Source of the DNA: CAZDWZ01 sp964509425
GTDB lineage: Bacteria > Bdellovibrionota_C > UBA2361 > SZUA-149 > CAZDWZ01
Assembly (NCBI GenBank): GCA_964509425.1
Contig: CAZDWZ010000004.1
Location: 62,001-126,000 of the forward strand
Direction: 5' to 3'
DNA length: 64,000 nucleotides
The notes below the pieces were generated by a model that was given only the letters and a program-made list of their open reading frames with translations, was not told where the DNA came from and did not search any database. Position 1 is the stretch's first letter, and each line of letters starts with the position of its first letter. Of the stretch, positions 43,166 through 53,146 are shown piece by piece. The position numbers were made by a program, and so were the translations under genes.

Positions 43166-44533
43166 TTACTCTCGAGCGCCGGCGGCAATGCAGTCTGAAG
43201 ACTGACCGCTGCCGGTCTCGAGATTCTTTGCCAAACAGAACATCCACTCTTCCAGTCTCGTGTATCCGCTCTTCGGATTGATATCTCCGGCCCTGTCCGG
43301 CAGAGCAGGGGAGTGGCGATTCACCGCGTAATCCGGCCAGCCTCCGGCGCTGTTCGTACATCCAGAGACGCAGTCGCGAATCTTCCCGCTCTTCTTCTTC
43401 ACCTCTTCAACAATCCGTGAATCCACGGAATCGCGCGCCGCAGGGCGGCTCCCGGCTGTAGCGAGTACGGTTTGAAGGGACTTTGCGGGAGAGTTGATCG
43501 TGACTCCACTCAGCGGAAATGCAGGTTTAATACTGCGATACGACTTCGGGATCGCGGCTGAAATATCCCACTCGTCCGCTTCATCGTTTATTCTTCCCGG
43601 TCCAAAATTTCGTAAAACAAATACCGAAAACCTTTCGGATACCGGCTTTGCATAGAGCGGTGGACGTTCAGGACTATCCGGTCCGGGGATGTAGTAGTTC
43701 CCTCCAAAATTCAGCAGTGTAACGTCGTTGGTCTTTCCAGTGTCGGAGGGATTTGCGCCATGCGCTCCGCTCATGCCACCCCAATTGTGAACGACGTTGT
43801 TCAGGAATTCGAGACTCGAGCCCGCCTTCTGCCGTGGGTTTCTATCGTTGTTGCTGACGAACAACGAACTCTGAACGGTTATATTCTGACTTCCTTCTCC
43901 AATGAGCAGACCCATGCTGTGTGGACCGTCGGGATGAATCGAGTGGTAGAGTCCTTCCGCAAAGATTACGTGACTGAATGTCACGTCTCTCACGTTCCCT
44001 CCATACGTGCTCGCGTTTTCATCGAGTGCCCAGGCAAGTGAGACGTGGTCGAGAACGATGTTGTGAGCGCTCTGCTTCTTGCCATCAATGGTCAAAGCGT
44101 CTCGAGATTGTGGTTTCGGTCCCTTTTCGGAATCGCCAACGCGAATTGCGAGGTGACGAATAACGACATCAGTTGCCGCGATGCGGATTCCCGCCCCCGA
44201 AAGGAACACGCCGGGCGACGGAGCCGTTTCCCCGGCAATGGTAATGTAAGGAGATTTTATCGTGATGCGGTCCTTCAGCTCGATACGACCCGAAATTCCA
44301 AAGATACAAACTCTCGGTTCGTCACCCTCGGTGCATTCCCGAAGACTCCCAGGTCCGGAGTCCGCCAGAGTCTCAACCACGTACAGCTTCGTTTTCGGAG
44401 GTGAAAGATGGCGCCCACTGCCACCTGGAGTCGTACTGCCAAATCCCTGAGCGCCTGGAAACGCCGGGAGCGCCAAGGCGGCAGGGGGGAAAAGAAAGAA
44501 AATTACCAACAAGAGCAGAGTGCTCAATTTCAT
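43166..44533 (-). CDS. Secreted pectate lyase-like beta-helix protein, copy 2
   Basis: A 455-residue paralogue of the protein at 37779-39125, with signal peptide ending PPAALA and the same opening (FPGAQGFGSTTPGGSGR). The beta-helix has VLDHVSLAWALDENAS, GLYHSIHPDGPHSMGLL and SNNDRNPRQKAGSSLEF. Both copies share the DRNPR arginine segment, a candidate for the catalytic region of PL1-like enzymes. The EF-hand at the C-terminus has decayed to DINPKSGYTRLEEW, followed by an extra Cys-containing tail. It is the last gene of the exopolysaccharide operon, 91 bp after the sulfotransferase. Confidence 0.82.
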   Translation of the reverse strand: MKLSTLLLLVIFFLFPPAALALPAFPGAQGFGSTTPGGSGRHLSPPKTKLYVVETLADSGPGSLRECTEGDEPRVCIFGISGRIELKDRITIKSPYITIAGETAPSPGVFLSGAGIRIAATDVVIRHLAIRVGDSEKGPKPQSRDALTIDGKKQSAHNIVLDHVSLAWALDENASTYGGNVRDVTFSHVIFAEGLYHSIHPDGPHSMGLLIGEGSQNITVQSSLFVSNNDRNPRQKAGSSLEFLNNVVHNWGGMSGAHGANPSDTGKTNDVTLLNFGGNYYIPGPDSPERPPLYAKPVSERFSVFVLRNFGPGRINDEADEWDISAAIPKSYRSIKPAFPLSGVTINSPAKSLQTVLATAGSRPAARDSVDSRIVEEVKKKSGKIRDCVSGCTNSAGGWPDYAVNRHSPALPDRAGDINPKSGYTRLEEWMFCLAKNLETGSGQSSDCIAAGARE

Positions 44534-44624
44534 CTCGAAGCCTTCCGTATCGTCGACCTGGTGCTTTGACGTTAGACGACTGAACTAATTGCGAGCGGAA
44601 GGGGAGTTGTCAAGCGATGCGAGA

Positions 44625-45326
44625 CTACGGTGTGATGCGCCTCTCAGCGGCAAGCTTATCGTTCCGTGCTTCGATGCCATATCCCAGAAGATGCTTGAGC
44701 TTCCTCGCAGCGGGTGTAAGCCAGAGCTGATGCACTCCTCGCAACACGGCATTATAGGGCTTCGAAGCCGATATCGCCTTGGGGAGAAATCCCGAGTATC
44801 GGCCCTGATTCTGATGCGGGATGGGGTCGTTACGCACGGGCAAGCCGAGGAACGGACAGAGTTTCGCCCAACCGTCGCCCGTCTCCCAGCAGAGAACGAG
44901 AAGGTCGTCAGGTCGATCCTTAAAATAGTCGATTACGGCATTATTGTGAGCTTCGTAGACTCGAATTTTCTCGTTCAGGTATTCCTCGCTCGGTCCGCCG
45001 TTTCGTTGACCTCGTCGCACTCCATGCGCCCAGGAGCTCTTTGCGTGAGTCAGAGAGTCTTTCCGAACGGTGAGAATGAATTTACTCCCCGGAAACCGTT
45101 CGTCGAGCTCGCGGTAGATGAGGTACCACGGGCTGTCTTCAAAGGCTCGATAGCGCTCTGCGAACTTAAGAACATGTTCAATGTCCTTTCCGTCGTTGAT
45201 CCATTTCTTAAGCTGAGGTTCAAAGCCGATGTGAGGCAGGAATCCAAGAATCTCGAGACAAGTGCCGACGGTCGTTGTGCCGGTCTTGCTCATCCCGATC
45301 CCGAAGACTTTGTTTATCGTTTTCAT
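44625..45326 (-). CDS. Sulfotransferase family protein
   Basis: A 233-residue P-loop-like enzyme expected to transfer sulfate from PAPS to a glycan or lipid. The 5'-phosphosulfate loop SKTGTTT (13-19) and the 3'-phosphate segment RKDSLTHAKSSW (88-99) are clearly present. The size fits the Sulfotransfer-family proteins of small bacterial type. Its start overlaps the GT4 gene's stop by 4 bp (ATGA), so it is coupled to glycan synthesis. The acceptor is not known from sequence; the exopolysaccharide of the same operon is the best guess. Confidence 0.85.
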   Translation of the reverse strand: MKTINKVFGIGMSKTGTTTVGTCLEILGFLPHIGFEPQLKKWINDGKDIEHVLKFAERYRAFEDSPWYLIYRELDERFPGSKFILTVRKDSLTHAKSSWAHGVRRGQRNGGPSEEYLNEKIRVYEAHNNAVIDYFKDRPDDLLVLCWETGDGWAKLCPFLGLPVRNDPIPHQNQGRYSGFLPKAISASKPYNAVLRGVHQLWLTPAARKLKHLLGYGIEARNDKLAAERRITP

Positions 45327-46576
45327 GCAACACCATCATGTGAAACTGAATTTGAGCGAACGGTCGATTCAACGACTGGAGAAGCAGGCTTAGTGATAAG
45401 GCTCTTTCCCCCAAACGCGAGGTAGAAATCCGAATATTGCTGCGAGATCACGGGCAGCGAAAAGCGAGCTAGGACTCGTTTCCGTGCGGCATCACCAAGC
45501 TCGCGCCGTTTCTCTGGAGCAAGCTCAAGCACCTCGCACACCGCATTCGCCAGCGCTTCTGAGTTTCCCTTCGGCACAACTTTTCCTGAAGGACCGACCG
45601 CCTCGGCAGATGCCCCTGCGTCCGTCGTCACACACGGAACACCGCAAGACATCGCCTCACCAAGCGAGTTCGGAAAGCCCTCTGCAGAAGAGGACAGACA
45701 GTAGATATCAAACGCGGGAATGAGGCGCTGAACATCCTTCCGTTCACCAAGCAGAAAGAGACTGTCCTTGATGCCGAGTGATTTTGCGAGAGAGACAATC
45801 TCCCCGTTGTCTTCGTCTAGTCCGCGGCCCGCCAGAGCGAATTTGACTTGCGGGAAGCGCTCACGAACAATTGCCGCCATACGGAGAAAATTGGGATGAT
45901 CCTTGTGGGGATGATATCGCGCAGTCATCCCCACCAGACAGGCGTCGGGAGGCAGCCCGAGCGTCGTGCGGAGTCCGCTGTAGGCCTCACTGCACGGACG
46001 AAAAACCTCAGTGTCGAAGCCGTTCGGGATGGTAATTTGTTTTTCCGCGGAATACCCGAGCTTCAGGTGCTGCTCGGCGACATAATCACCACAATAAATC
46101 ACGCCTTCTGTGTATCGGGAGAGTCGAGCTCCGATTTTCAACGTCAGTCGCGTGAGCGGGCGATACTCGGACGGATCGGAAACCGCCTTTCTGATGTTCC
46201 AGAGGAGCGCCGGTTTGTGTTTTGCGAGTTTGTAACCAGAGCTTGCCGCAAGATTTCCGTGATACATCCAGCCTTGGACGATATCGGGCTTCACGCGATC
46301 GATATGTTTTGCGATCTGAAAGAGAGCGGAAGGGGTCGGCAACGCACGCCGCATTCCGAGGTGGAATACCGGGACGCCGAGCTCGTCGAATCGCTTTGAA
46401 AACGGAGTAGGGCCCCGAAGGTTCAGAATCGAGAATTCGAGCTGATTCGGAGAGAGATTTCGGCAAAGCTTGAGCAGCATGTGCTGCGCGCCGTCGGGAT
46501 CGAGACTGGTGATGCAGTGCAGAACTTTAAGAGGCCGTGAAAGTCTGGCAGATGATGCGGCGGATTGTGTGCTCAT
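45323..46576 (-). CDS. GT4 family glycosyltransferase
   Basis: Retaining GT-B enzyme adding a sugar from a nucleotide donor at the cytoplasmic membrane face. The 417 residues open with LKVLHCITSLDPDGAQHMLLKL (N-terminal acceptor domain). The C-terminal donor domain has VGMTARYHPHKDH, FALAGRGLDEDNG and the EX7E motif EGFPNSLGEAMSCGVP. It overlaps both neighbours by 4 bp. Donor and linkage cannot be inferred. Confidence 0.92.
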   Translation of the reverse strand: MSTQSAASSARLSRPLKVLHCITSLDPDGAQHMLLKLCRNLSPNQLEFSILNLRGPTPFSKRFDELGVPVFHLGMRRALPTPSALFQIAKHIDRVKPDIVQGWMYHGNLAASSGYKLAKHKPALLWNIRKAVSDPSEYRPLTRLTLKIGARLSRYTEGVIYCGDYVAEQHLKLGYSAEKQITIPNGFDTEVFRPCSEAYSGLRTTLGLPPDACLVGMTARYHPHKDHPNFLRMAAIVRERFPQVKFALAGRGLDEDNGEIVSLAKSLGIKDSLFLLGERKDVQRLIPAFDIYCLSSSAEGFPNSLGEAMSCGVPCVTTDAGASAEAVGPSGKVVPKGNSEALANAVCEVLELAPEKRRELGDAARKRVLARFSLPVISQQYSDFYLAFGGKSLITKPASPVVESTVRSNSVSHDGVA

Positions 46577-47718
46577 GACGGAAGTCCCGCCACGTTTAAA
46601 TACTCCTTCGTCGCACGCGAAACAGAAAAGTTCTCCGCGACGAAAGACGCTGCTGCCGAATTTCTAATGCCTGGCAGAGATTCTTCGAGCGCGGATGCCA
46701 ACTTGGAAACGTCTCCGGCGGGGAACAGCCGTCCGAATGCGCCGCTCTTCAGGACTTCTTTCGCGCCGCTCAATCCGTCGGTGGCAATGACAGGCGTTCC
46801 GAAAGCCATCGCTTGGAGGAGAACGTTCGGCATTCCTTCATACCGGGAAGAAAGCACGAACACGTTCGCTCGCTTCAAATACGGAAACGGATTCTCAATA
46901 TACCCGGGAAGCGAAACGAAGTCGCCGATCTCGAGCCAGTGCACAAGTGCTTCCAACTTGGGCCGCTCATCTCCTTCACCAAGGATGAGAAGTCGGCATT
47001 CGCGCTTCCGGCGCAACTCTGCAAACGACCGGATGAGGGTAGGAAAATCCTTCTGCGGATGCAGGCGACCCGCACCGAGGATGACCGGAATCGTAGAATC
47101 AGATGCGAGCCACGGATGGGCGGGCGGGACTTCCGCCAGCTCGAGCATACGATCCGAGACCACTGGATTGGGAAGCACCCGAATTCGCGCCGCCAGCCGT
47201 GGTGCGGCCTGCGACAGCTCGGATTTCACGTCTTCGGAGACTGAAATCACGGAATGCGCAAATCGATAGGCAATCGGGGCGAGAGCTCCTGAGAGACGTC
47301 TTGCGCCGGAAAGCTTTGCTTCAGGACTGAGGACGTTCGACTCCCGAACAATGACGGGGCAGCGCACTCTTGAGAGCCAACGGGCGGCGATGGCCGTGAG
47401 ATTTGCATTTACGATTGTCGAATAGAGCGCCACCGGTCGTTCTGCCCGCAGGTATCGAACGAGCGAAGGGATCGCGAAAGAGACCTTCCGTGCAGCAAGG
47501 TCGATGAGACGAACTCCAGAGGGAAGGGATTCCCGAAGCGGACCGGTGTTCTGCGCCACGAGAAAATCCACGGAATACCCCGTCGCAAGCAGTCCTTCAG
47601 CGAACAGAATCATCGCGCGCTCCGCACCGCCACCGCGGAAACTTGGCACGAAGAGGGCGATCTTCCGGCGCTCGGCCGGGAGGGGGCCCCCTTCGATTGG
47701 TTCAAGTTTTCGGTCCAT
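46573..47718 (-). CDS. GT4 family glycosyltransferase (EX7Q variant)
   Basis: A second GT-B retaining glycosyltransferase of 381 residues. It starts IALFVPSFRGGGAERAMILFA, continues with VILGAGRLHPQKDFPTLI and LLILGEGDERPKLEAL, and has EGMPNVLLQAMAFGTPVI, where the second acid of the EX7E motif is Gln. This Gln variant occurs in some GT4 enzymes. It begins 73 bp after the Wzc-like gene and overlaps the next GT gene by 4 bp. Probably builds the repeat unit of the exopolysaccharide. Confidence 0.9.
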   Translation of the reverse strand: MDRKLEPIEGGPLPAERRKIALFVPSFRGGGAERAMILFAEGLLATGYSVDFLVAQNTGPLRESLPSGVRLIDLAARKVSFAIPSLVRYLRAERPVALYSTIVNANLTAIAARWLSRVRCPVIVRESNVLSPEAKLSGARRLSGALAPIAYRFAHSVISVSEDVKSELSQAAPRLAARIRVLPNPVVSDRMLELAEVPPAHPWLASDSTIPVILGAGRLHPQKDFPTLIRSFAELRRKRECRLLILGEGDERPKLEALVHWLEIGDFVSLPGYIENPFPYLKRANVFVLSSRYEGMPNVLLQAMAFGTPVIATDGLSGAKEVLKSGAFGRLFPAGDVSKLASALEESLPGIRNSAAASFVAENFSVSRATKEYLNVAGLPS

Positions 47719-47791
47719 AGTTCAGCTCGCTCTGCTTACTGCTTCAGAGGAAAGAATCGACCAGAAGTGAAATCTCAGCGATTGCTCGTGG

Positions 47792-50389
47792 TCAACCGAC
47801 GGCTCGGCGCTCCGATTCATCCATGTTGTGATTTGTGATAGGCGCCTCGGGAGAAGCGGTGCTGAGTCGTCCTTCGGTAATGACCTTGTATCGTGAGACG
47901 CTATATCGATCACTCGAGTAGCTTCCAACGCCTGGGTCGAAATCATTCAGAACGAGGCCGCGCACCCTTGCACCGACTCGGCGAAGGCGTTTAACGGCTT
48001 CCTGCGCTACCGCCTTCTCGGTTCGTCCACTTCGAACAACGAATATTACCGTCTCTGCAAACTGTGCGAGCATCAGGGAATCGGCAACCGGAAGGACCGG
48101 TGCTCCGTCAATGAGTATCACGTCAAATCGCTCACGAAGCTGGCGAATCAGATCGCCCATCTTCGCCGATCCGAGGAGCTCAGTGGGGTTGGGCGTTGCT
48201 GACCCCGCTGGAATGACTGTCAGATGTTCGACGAGAGTCTCAACAAGAATCTCATCGATTGACGCTTGTCCGGCGAGATAATCCACGAGTCCGAAACGCT
48301 CATTCGGAATCCCGAAACGGCGGGAAATCTTTGGACGCCGGAGATCGCCGTCGATGAGAAGCACACGTTGAGAAGCGCGTGCGAAAGTGACGGCCAAATT
48401 GCTCACCACCGAAGTTTTTCCCTCGCGTTCGCGAGCGCTGGCAATCATCATGACTCGTGAAGCGTTCTGAGTAGACGAGAAAAGGATGTTTGCGCGGAGC
48501 GTTCGGAGCGCGTCGAGAATAGCCGCCTCGGGGAGTGCGAGCGGCGCAGGGGTCTCGGAAGGAGACGTGGGGAGCGCAGCGACGATGACTTCGTCTGTTC
48601 GACTGGTGTCTAAGTTTTCTGCAGCACAGTCTAATTCCTCTTCGGTCTCGGAGATGGAAGCGGATAAAGGCTCCGGAAGAGCCGGCTTTGGTTTTTCGAT
48701 GCGGTCCCGGAGAACAGGAGGCAACAAGCCCACCACTTTCGCTTTCAGGCCTTTCTCGCGGTCGATCAAATTCGCAGCGCCGAGCGCCTTAAACGACGGA
48801 ATAATTCCAAGAGTTGGGAGGCCGAGGGCGGCCTGTGCGTCGTCGGAAATTTTGATCGTGCTGTCGAGAAGCTCTCGCAGAACCGCGAGACCAACGCCGC
48901 AGATGAATCCGAGTACTGCGCTGAAAACTACAATGATGTTTCTGCGGGGCGCTGAGGGCCGTCGCGGGAGCGGCGCATAGTCGCTGATTGAGACGTTTGC
49001 TTTGTTGCTTGCCGAGCTGATCTGAGTCTGATTCATGGAGCGAAGGACGGATTGTGTGAGATCTCGCAACCCGGTGGCTTCGCGCTGCAACAGGTTATAC
49101 TGTACCAGTTCTCCGGACATTGCTTGGGCTTTGGCGAGTTGTGCCTGGAACTGCTCAAGAATGAGCTTTTCGGCGGCGAGATTACTTTCGTACTGAGACT
49201 TCAAGGCAATCACGCTGCCTTGGCGTTCATTCTGAATATTATTCTTCAGAGAACGAATTTTCCCTTGAAGCTCTACGAGCTTTGGATACTCGTCGGTCAC
49301 AAGCTGTGAGAGAGCGGCGTATTCGCCCTCCGCTTCCTTGAGCTTGGTCCGGAGATCCTTCACGGTCTCATCATCCAATACTGGATTGTCGATCTGCTTC
49401 TTCGTTCCGATTCCACCGACCTTGCTCTCCGACTCGACCCGATGAGATTGAGCGGCTGTGAGGAGCTTGTTCAGTTCGGTGAGGTGAGAAATCATGAGAT
49501 TTCCCTGCGCACCGTCGCCCAGCGCAACAAGCTGATGCTCCTTGGCATAGTTGGTCACATCGGCCTCCGCCTGCGCGAGCGTCTTCTGGAGCTCTTGCGC
49601 CCGCGCCTTTAAGGTCTCGAGGTGGGTCGAGAGTTCGGCCCTCTGCTCTTCAGCGAGAAATCGGATGAGCCCTTCAGCATGTTCGTTCGCGATTCGCTGT
49701 GAGAGACGCTTATCGGTCGTCGTTGCCCGGACTTGAACCAGCGAGGTTTCGTGAATCGGATTTATCTGGATGAGTCGGAGGTAGTTGGAGAGAAACGTTT
49801 GCCGGTGAAGATAGCGTGGATCCTCGTCATCAAAAGTATTATCGACGCTCTCAAGACCGATCAATTTCCAGAACGAGGCCATCAACTTCGAAAGGCCGGA
49901 TTTCCGCTTTCGAAAATAATCTTTGATCTCAATTCCGAGATTATTCTTATTGAGTACATCATCGGCGAGGCTGAGGTGCGTGAGCTTTGCTTCCGTGGTC
50001 TTTTGATACATCAGCTTCCGCGTATCATTCTGAAGCAGAGTTTCTAACTCCGCTTCGCCGATGACCGGAGAATATCCCCTTATTTCGATGACGGACGTCG
50101 CCGTGAATTGGTCGTCTGCGAGGAATGCGTAGAGCACTCCGAGCGAAAAAACAGAGAGGAGTGTTGTGAATACGATTCTTCGCCGCTTCTTCAGCAGTGT
50201 GAAAAAGTCCTTGAGGGACGGGCCCCGAGGCTGCATGAGGTCTTCAATCGCTTCGTAAGGGGAAACCGGCGCACCTAACGGCGGATATCCTTGGCCTCCC
50301 TGATATTCTCCAATCGATCGGTTGTCATTCCCGCGTCGCTCGGTGGAGACTGAGTAATCCACGCCACTCATACGTCGTTCTTCGGACAT
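47792..50389 (-). CDS. Wzc-like polysaccharide co-polymerase with tyrosine kinase domain
   Basis: Inner membrane protein of 865 residues controlling polymerisation and export through phosphorylation of its own tail. N-terminal Wzz domain (helix near 72-92, KRRRIVFTTLLSVFSLGVLY), long periplasmic coiled coil (about 240-420), proline-rich PRRPSAPRR and second helix near 470-490, then a BY-kinase: Walker A AREREGKTS (652-660), Walker A' LLIDGDLRRP (about 677-686), Walker B VILIDGAP (757-764). Only three Tyr (about 824, 829 and 834) lie in the tail, fewer than in E. coli Wzc. A cytoplasmic Ala/Glu/Ser/Pro-rich insert (about 560-625) precedes the kinase. Confidence 0.93.
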   Translation of the reverse strand: MSEERRMSGVDYSVSTERRGNDNRSIGEYQGGQGYPPLGAPVSPYEAIEDLMQPRGPSLKDFFTLLKKRRRIVFTTLLSVFSLGVLYAFLADDQFTATSVIEIRGYSPVIGEAELETLLQNDTRKLMYQKTTEAKLTHLSLADDVLNKNNLGIEIKDYFRKRKSGLSKLMASFWKLIGLESVDNTFDDEDPRYLHRQTFLSNYLRLIQINPIHETSLVQVRATTTDKRLSQRIANEHAEGLIRFLAEEQRAELSTHLETLKARAQELQKTLAQAEADVTNYAKEHQLVALGDGAQGNLMISHLTELNKLLTAAQSHRVESESKVGGIGTKKQIDNPVLDDETVKDLRTKLKEAEGEYAALSQLVTDEYPKLVELQGKIRSLKNNIQNERQGSVIALKSQYESNLAAEKLILEQFQAQLAKAQAMSGELVQYNLLQREATGLRDLTQSVLRSMNQTQISSASNKANVSISDYAPLPRRPSAPRRNIIVVFSAVLGFICGVGLAVLRELLDSTIKISDDAQAALGLPTLGIIPSFKALGAANLIDREKGLKAKVVGLLPPVLRDRIEKPKPALPEPLSASISETEEELDCAAENLDTSRTDEVIVAALPTSPSETPAPLALPEAAILDALRTLRANILFSSTQNASRVMMIASAREREGKTSVVSNLAVTFARASQRVLLIDGDLRRPKISRRFGIPNERFGLVDYLAGQASIDEILVETLVEHLTVIPAGSATPNPTELLGSAKMGDLIRQLRERFDVILIDGAPVLPVADSLMLAQFAETVIFVVRSGRTEKAVAQEAVKRLRRVGARVRGLVLNDFDPGVGSYSSDRYSVSRYKVITEGRLSTASPEAPITNHNMDESERRAVG

Positions 50390-50404
50390 ATTATACTTGC
50401 CTTA

Positions 50405-51511
50405 CTACTGATATCGAATTGATCCGGTCACGCCGCCTCGAAGAATCGATCGGAATGCATCTACAACTTGTCTTGCGCGGAAACGGCTCGGAGCACTTGG
50501 AACCAAGACGACGTCTCCCTCACGAAGGGCCACGTCCGCGCCGCCCTGAAATGCCACTTGTTCGAGGTCGATCGTTTTTGCCGCCTTCTTTCCGGAGCCT
50601 ATGTCGCGAATAACTTCCACTTCGTTCACGTTTGCCGCGTAGGTGAAACCGCCGGCAGCGGCCACCGCGCTGAGCGAAGAGGTTTTCCGCGAGACGGGGA
50701 ATGAACCCGGCGCCTCAACTTCACCGGCGACTCGGAACTGCCCTGCTTCCGGAACGACGATGGTGTCCCCGGAGAGGAGAGGAATGAGAATTGGCGCCTT
50801 GTCGAGAGTGCCGTTTAATTCTTCGAGGTCGATTTCAACTCCGCCGGATTGCGGGGTGATTTTCGAAGCGACAGTTCCATCCGGTGCTCCCGCGGCGCCT
50901 GATTGGGTCCAAGTCTCGGAGCCGGTCGCTGGAATGATGTAGATTCGGTTTGCGCCGTTTTCTTTCACGCCGCCGACTTCGGCAAGAAGCTCGGTGAGAA
51001 GGTAACCCACATGTTTCAGGGGATACAAACCCGGCTTCACCACCGACCCGACGATCGAGACGCGCTGCGAGTTGTATTGATTGACCGATACCCGGATCTT
51101 TGGGCTTCGGATGTAACGCATAAAGCGCACGGTGAGTTCAGCTTGGAGACGTTCGACCGTTTTCCCTCTCGCATCGACCTCCCCGACGAGTGGAAGACTG
51201 ATGCTGCCGTTCTCGGGCACCGCGGCCTCGCCGCTGTGCTCCGAGAAGCCAAACACATCTATCTTGAGCACATCGCCCGTTCCGATCTCGTAGGCACGGT
51301 CGGAGCGGTTCTGGAGGAGCGATTGACGCTCTTTCATCAGATTGTCGAGTCGGTCTCGCAATTTTTTCTGATGCGAGTCGAATTCCTCCGACCCGGCGAT
51401 TAAGCTCTTCCCATCCTGTTCGACTTCGCTGCGAGACGGCGTGTAGCGGTGACACGCTCCAAACGCGACAACCAAAAGAAGGGCGGCAATTCCGAAAAGA
51501 ATACGCTTCAT
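50405..51511 (-). CDS. Wza-like outer-membrane polysaccharide export protein
   Basis: OPX protein forming the periplasm-to-outside channel for polysaccharide. From ATG 51511 the protein is 368 residues with a lipoprotein signal (KRILFGIAALLLVVAFGAC; lipobox Cys at 20). Poly_export domain: YEIGTGDVLKIDVFGF, GSISLPLVGEVDARGKT, then SLBB domains with QRVSIVGSVVKPGLYPL and FRVAGEVEAPGSFPVS. A longer frame to 51598 adds residues before the signal and is unlikely; ATG 51523 is also possible. It lies 15 bp before the Wzc-like gene on the same strand. Confidence 0.92.
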   Translation of the reverse strand: MKRILFGIAALLLVVAFGACHRYTPSRSEVEQDGKSLIAGSEEFDSHQKKLRDRLDNLMKERQSLLQNRSDRAYEIGTGDVLKIDVFGFSEHSGEAAVPENGSISLPLVGEVDARGKTVERLQAELTVRFMRYIRSPKIRVSVNQYNSQRVSIVGSVVKPGLYPLKHVGYLLTELLAEVGGVKENGANRIYIIPATGSETWTQSGAAGAPDGTVASKITPQSGGVEIDLEELNGTLDKAPILIPLLSGDTIVVPEAGQFRVAGEVEAPGSFPVSRKTSSLSAVAAAGGFTYAANVNEVEVIRDIGSGKKAAKTIDLEQVAFQGGADVALREGDVVLVPSAPSRFRARQVVDAFRSILRGGVTGSIRYQ

Positions 51512-51729
51512 AGAGGATTTCATTACAAATGGAGTCATTTCAATCACTTCAAGCCGGCATCTCGGAGGCGGCTTTCTCCGTACAGCCCCAAGGAACAATC
51601 CGGGATCGGGGGGCGGCGCAGTATACCCGCCAAGCCGAAGGATGGAAATGGAACCGCGAAATACTACAAGAATATGAGGAAAAAGGAAAGCTGGCGATAA
51701 TGCTCAACAATAGTTCTGCTGGTCCCTCT

Positions 51730-53052
51730 TCACGCCTCAGAGGGGACCGGCCTTGAGTATTGCTGCATGGGCACGGCGGCGACCCGCCGGAGGTTCGTTC
51801 GGGCACCAAGGCGGCCAGACTCGTACAGCGACATCGCGGCTGCTGTTCCAAAGAGGATCAAGAACGTTCGCTGCTCGAGAATATTATGACTGAAGAAGCT
51901 TCCGAGAAAGGTGACGAGCACGAGTGCCTGACCTGGGCGATATCGTCGTGACGTAAAGACCCACATTCCGCTTCCAAGCAGTGTAAGCCAGGTCATGAGG
52001 CCGAATATTCCGGAGTCTACCCAGAGCTTCAAATAGAGATTATGCGGGGTCTGCCTCATTTTTCGGTTAAAGCCGGTGCCGTGTCCGAGTACGGGAGAAC
52101 GCTCAATCATATCGAGAGTCTCCCGAGCCGCTTCCATCCGATCGGCCGCGGAGCCGTCGTCCACCAATTCTCCGTCGATCAGGGCGAGGAGGCGGTTCTG
52201 GGTCTTCGAGCTGGATTCGCCGGACATGAGCGCCGATCCGCCCGAGAGAAACGGAATGGCGACGATGAAGAAACTTATCAAGAGGCTCGCCGCGACACCC
52301 AACGAAAAAACGGTTTTGGCCCGATTTTCCGAGGTGAGAACGGCAACAGCGAGATAGAAACAGAGGAGCTGAACAAAATTAATGCTGCCGCTTCGAGAGA
52401 AGGTGAAGTAGAGACCAATACCGGTTAATCCGAGAATGACGAGATCGAGAATTCTCGAAGGACCGTCTTTGTATCGAAGCGACATCGAACAGATCATCAC
52501 CGTTACAAGCGCCCCCCAGTTAGAATTGCCGGGAAATCCGGCCGCCCGATTCGGCACGGACGAGAACGTGCCGGGATATTGAACTTCGTACCAGATCGAG
52601 CCGAGAATCGTGAGCAATCCCACGATGACGAAAAATTGAAAGCGACGTCGAATAAACTCTACAGACGGAAGCAGCATCGCCGAGAGAAAGATGAAAAAGT
52701 CGTAGGTCTGGAGATAAATCCACTTCCTCCCATCTCCCCAATAGGCCGTCGGATGGAGGGCCAAAGTCAGGGAGAGAAAGGCGAGAAACGCGAAAGGAAA
52801 GATGACGCCAAGGTTAGCCCGGAAGAGGGTCGAGAGGTTCTCGCTCGGGCGTTTACTGATAAAGTCGCGGAGAACGGCAAAGAGCAAGATCGACAAGAGG
52901 AAGATCACGGCACAGATAGTCGGCGGCAAGGGAAGCTTCCCCCCTTTTCGCATCGAGTTATCCGCCACGCTCAGGAAAAGACCGAATCCGGACGCCACAT
53001 AGAGCGTGCCGAGAAAAATTCCGAACCTGCCCACGATTCCCGAATGCTGCAT
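51730..53052 (-). CDS. O-antigen ligase/polymerase family membrane protein (Wzy-like)
   Basis: A 440-residue integral membrane protein with about 11 hydrophobic helices and a large periplasmic loop (about residues 275-330) bearing RMEAARETLDMIERSPVLGHGTGF followed by PHNLYLKLWVDSGIFG, the typical loop of Wzy_C/WaaL proteins; the His in PHN is the usual conserved residue. FTFSRSGSINFVQLL is also characteristic. It would polymerise repeat units or ligate them to lipid. Its place beside Wza, Wzc and Wzx favours polymerase. It is divergent from wzx. Confidence 0.87.
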   Translation of the reverse strand: MQHSGIVGRFGIFLGTLYVASGFGLFLSVADNSMRKGGKLPLPPTICAVIFLLSILLFAVLRDFISKRPSENLSTLFRANLGVIFPFAFLAFLSLTLALHPTAYWGDGRKWIYLQTYDFFIFLSAMLLPSVEFIRRRFQFFVIVGLLTILGSIWYEVQYPGTFSSVPNRAAGFPGNSNWGALVTVMICSMSLRYKDGPSRILDLVILGLTGIGLYFTFSRSGSINFVQLLCFYLAVAVLTSENRAKTVFSLGVAASLLISFFIVAIPFLSGGSALMSGESSSKTQNRLLALIDGELVDDGSAADRMEAARETLDMIERSPVLGHGTGFNRKMRQTPHNLYLKLWVDSGIFGLMTWLTLLGSGMWVFTSRRYRPGQALVLVTFLGSFFSHNILEQRTFLILFGTAAAMSLYESGRLGARTNLRRVAAVPMQQYSRPVPSEA

Positions 53053-53146
53053 CAGCGTAAAAATTCCACGATGGTCGACCGTCCATTAGGGGCGGCAGTC
53101 TTGAAGTAGGGCGCGAAATGTAGCATAAAATCGCAGAGGTATCAAA

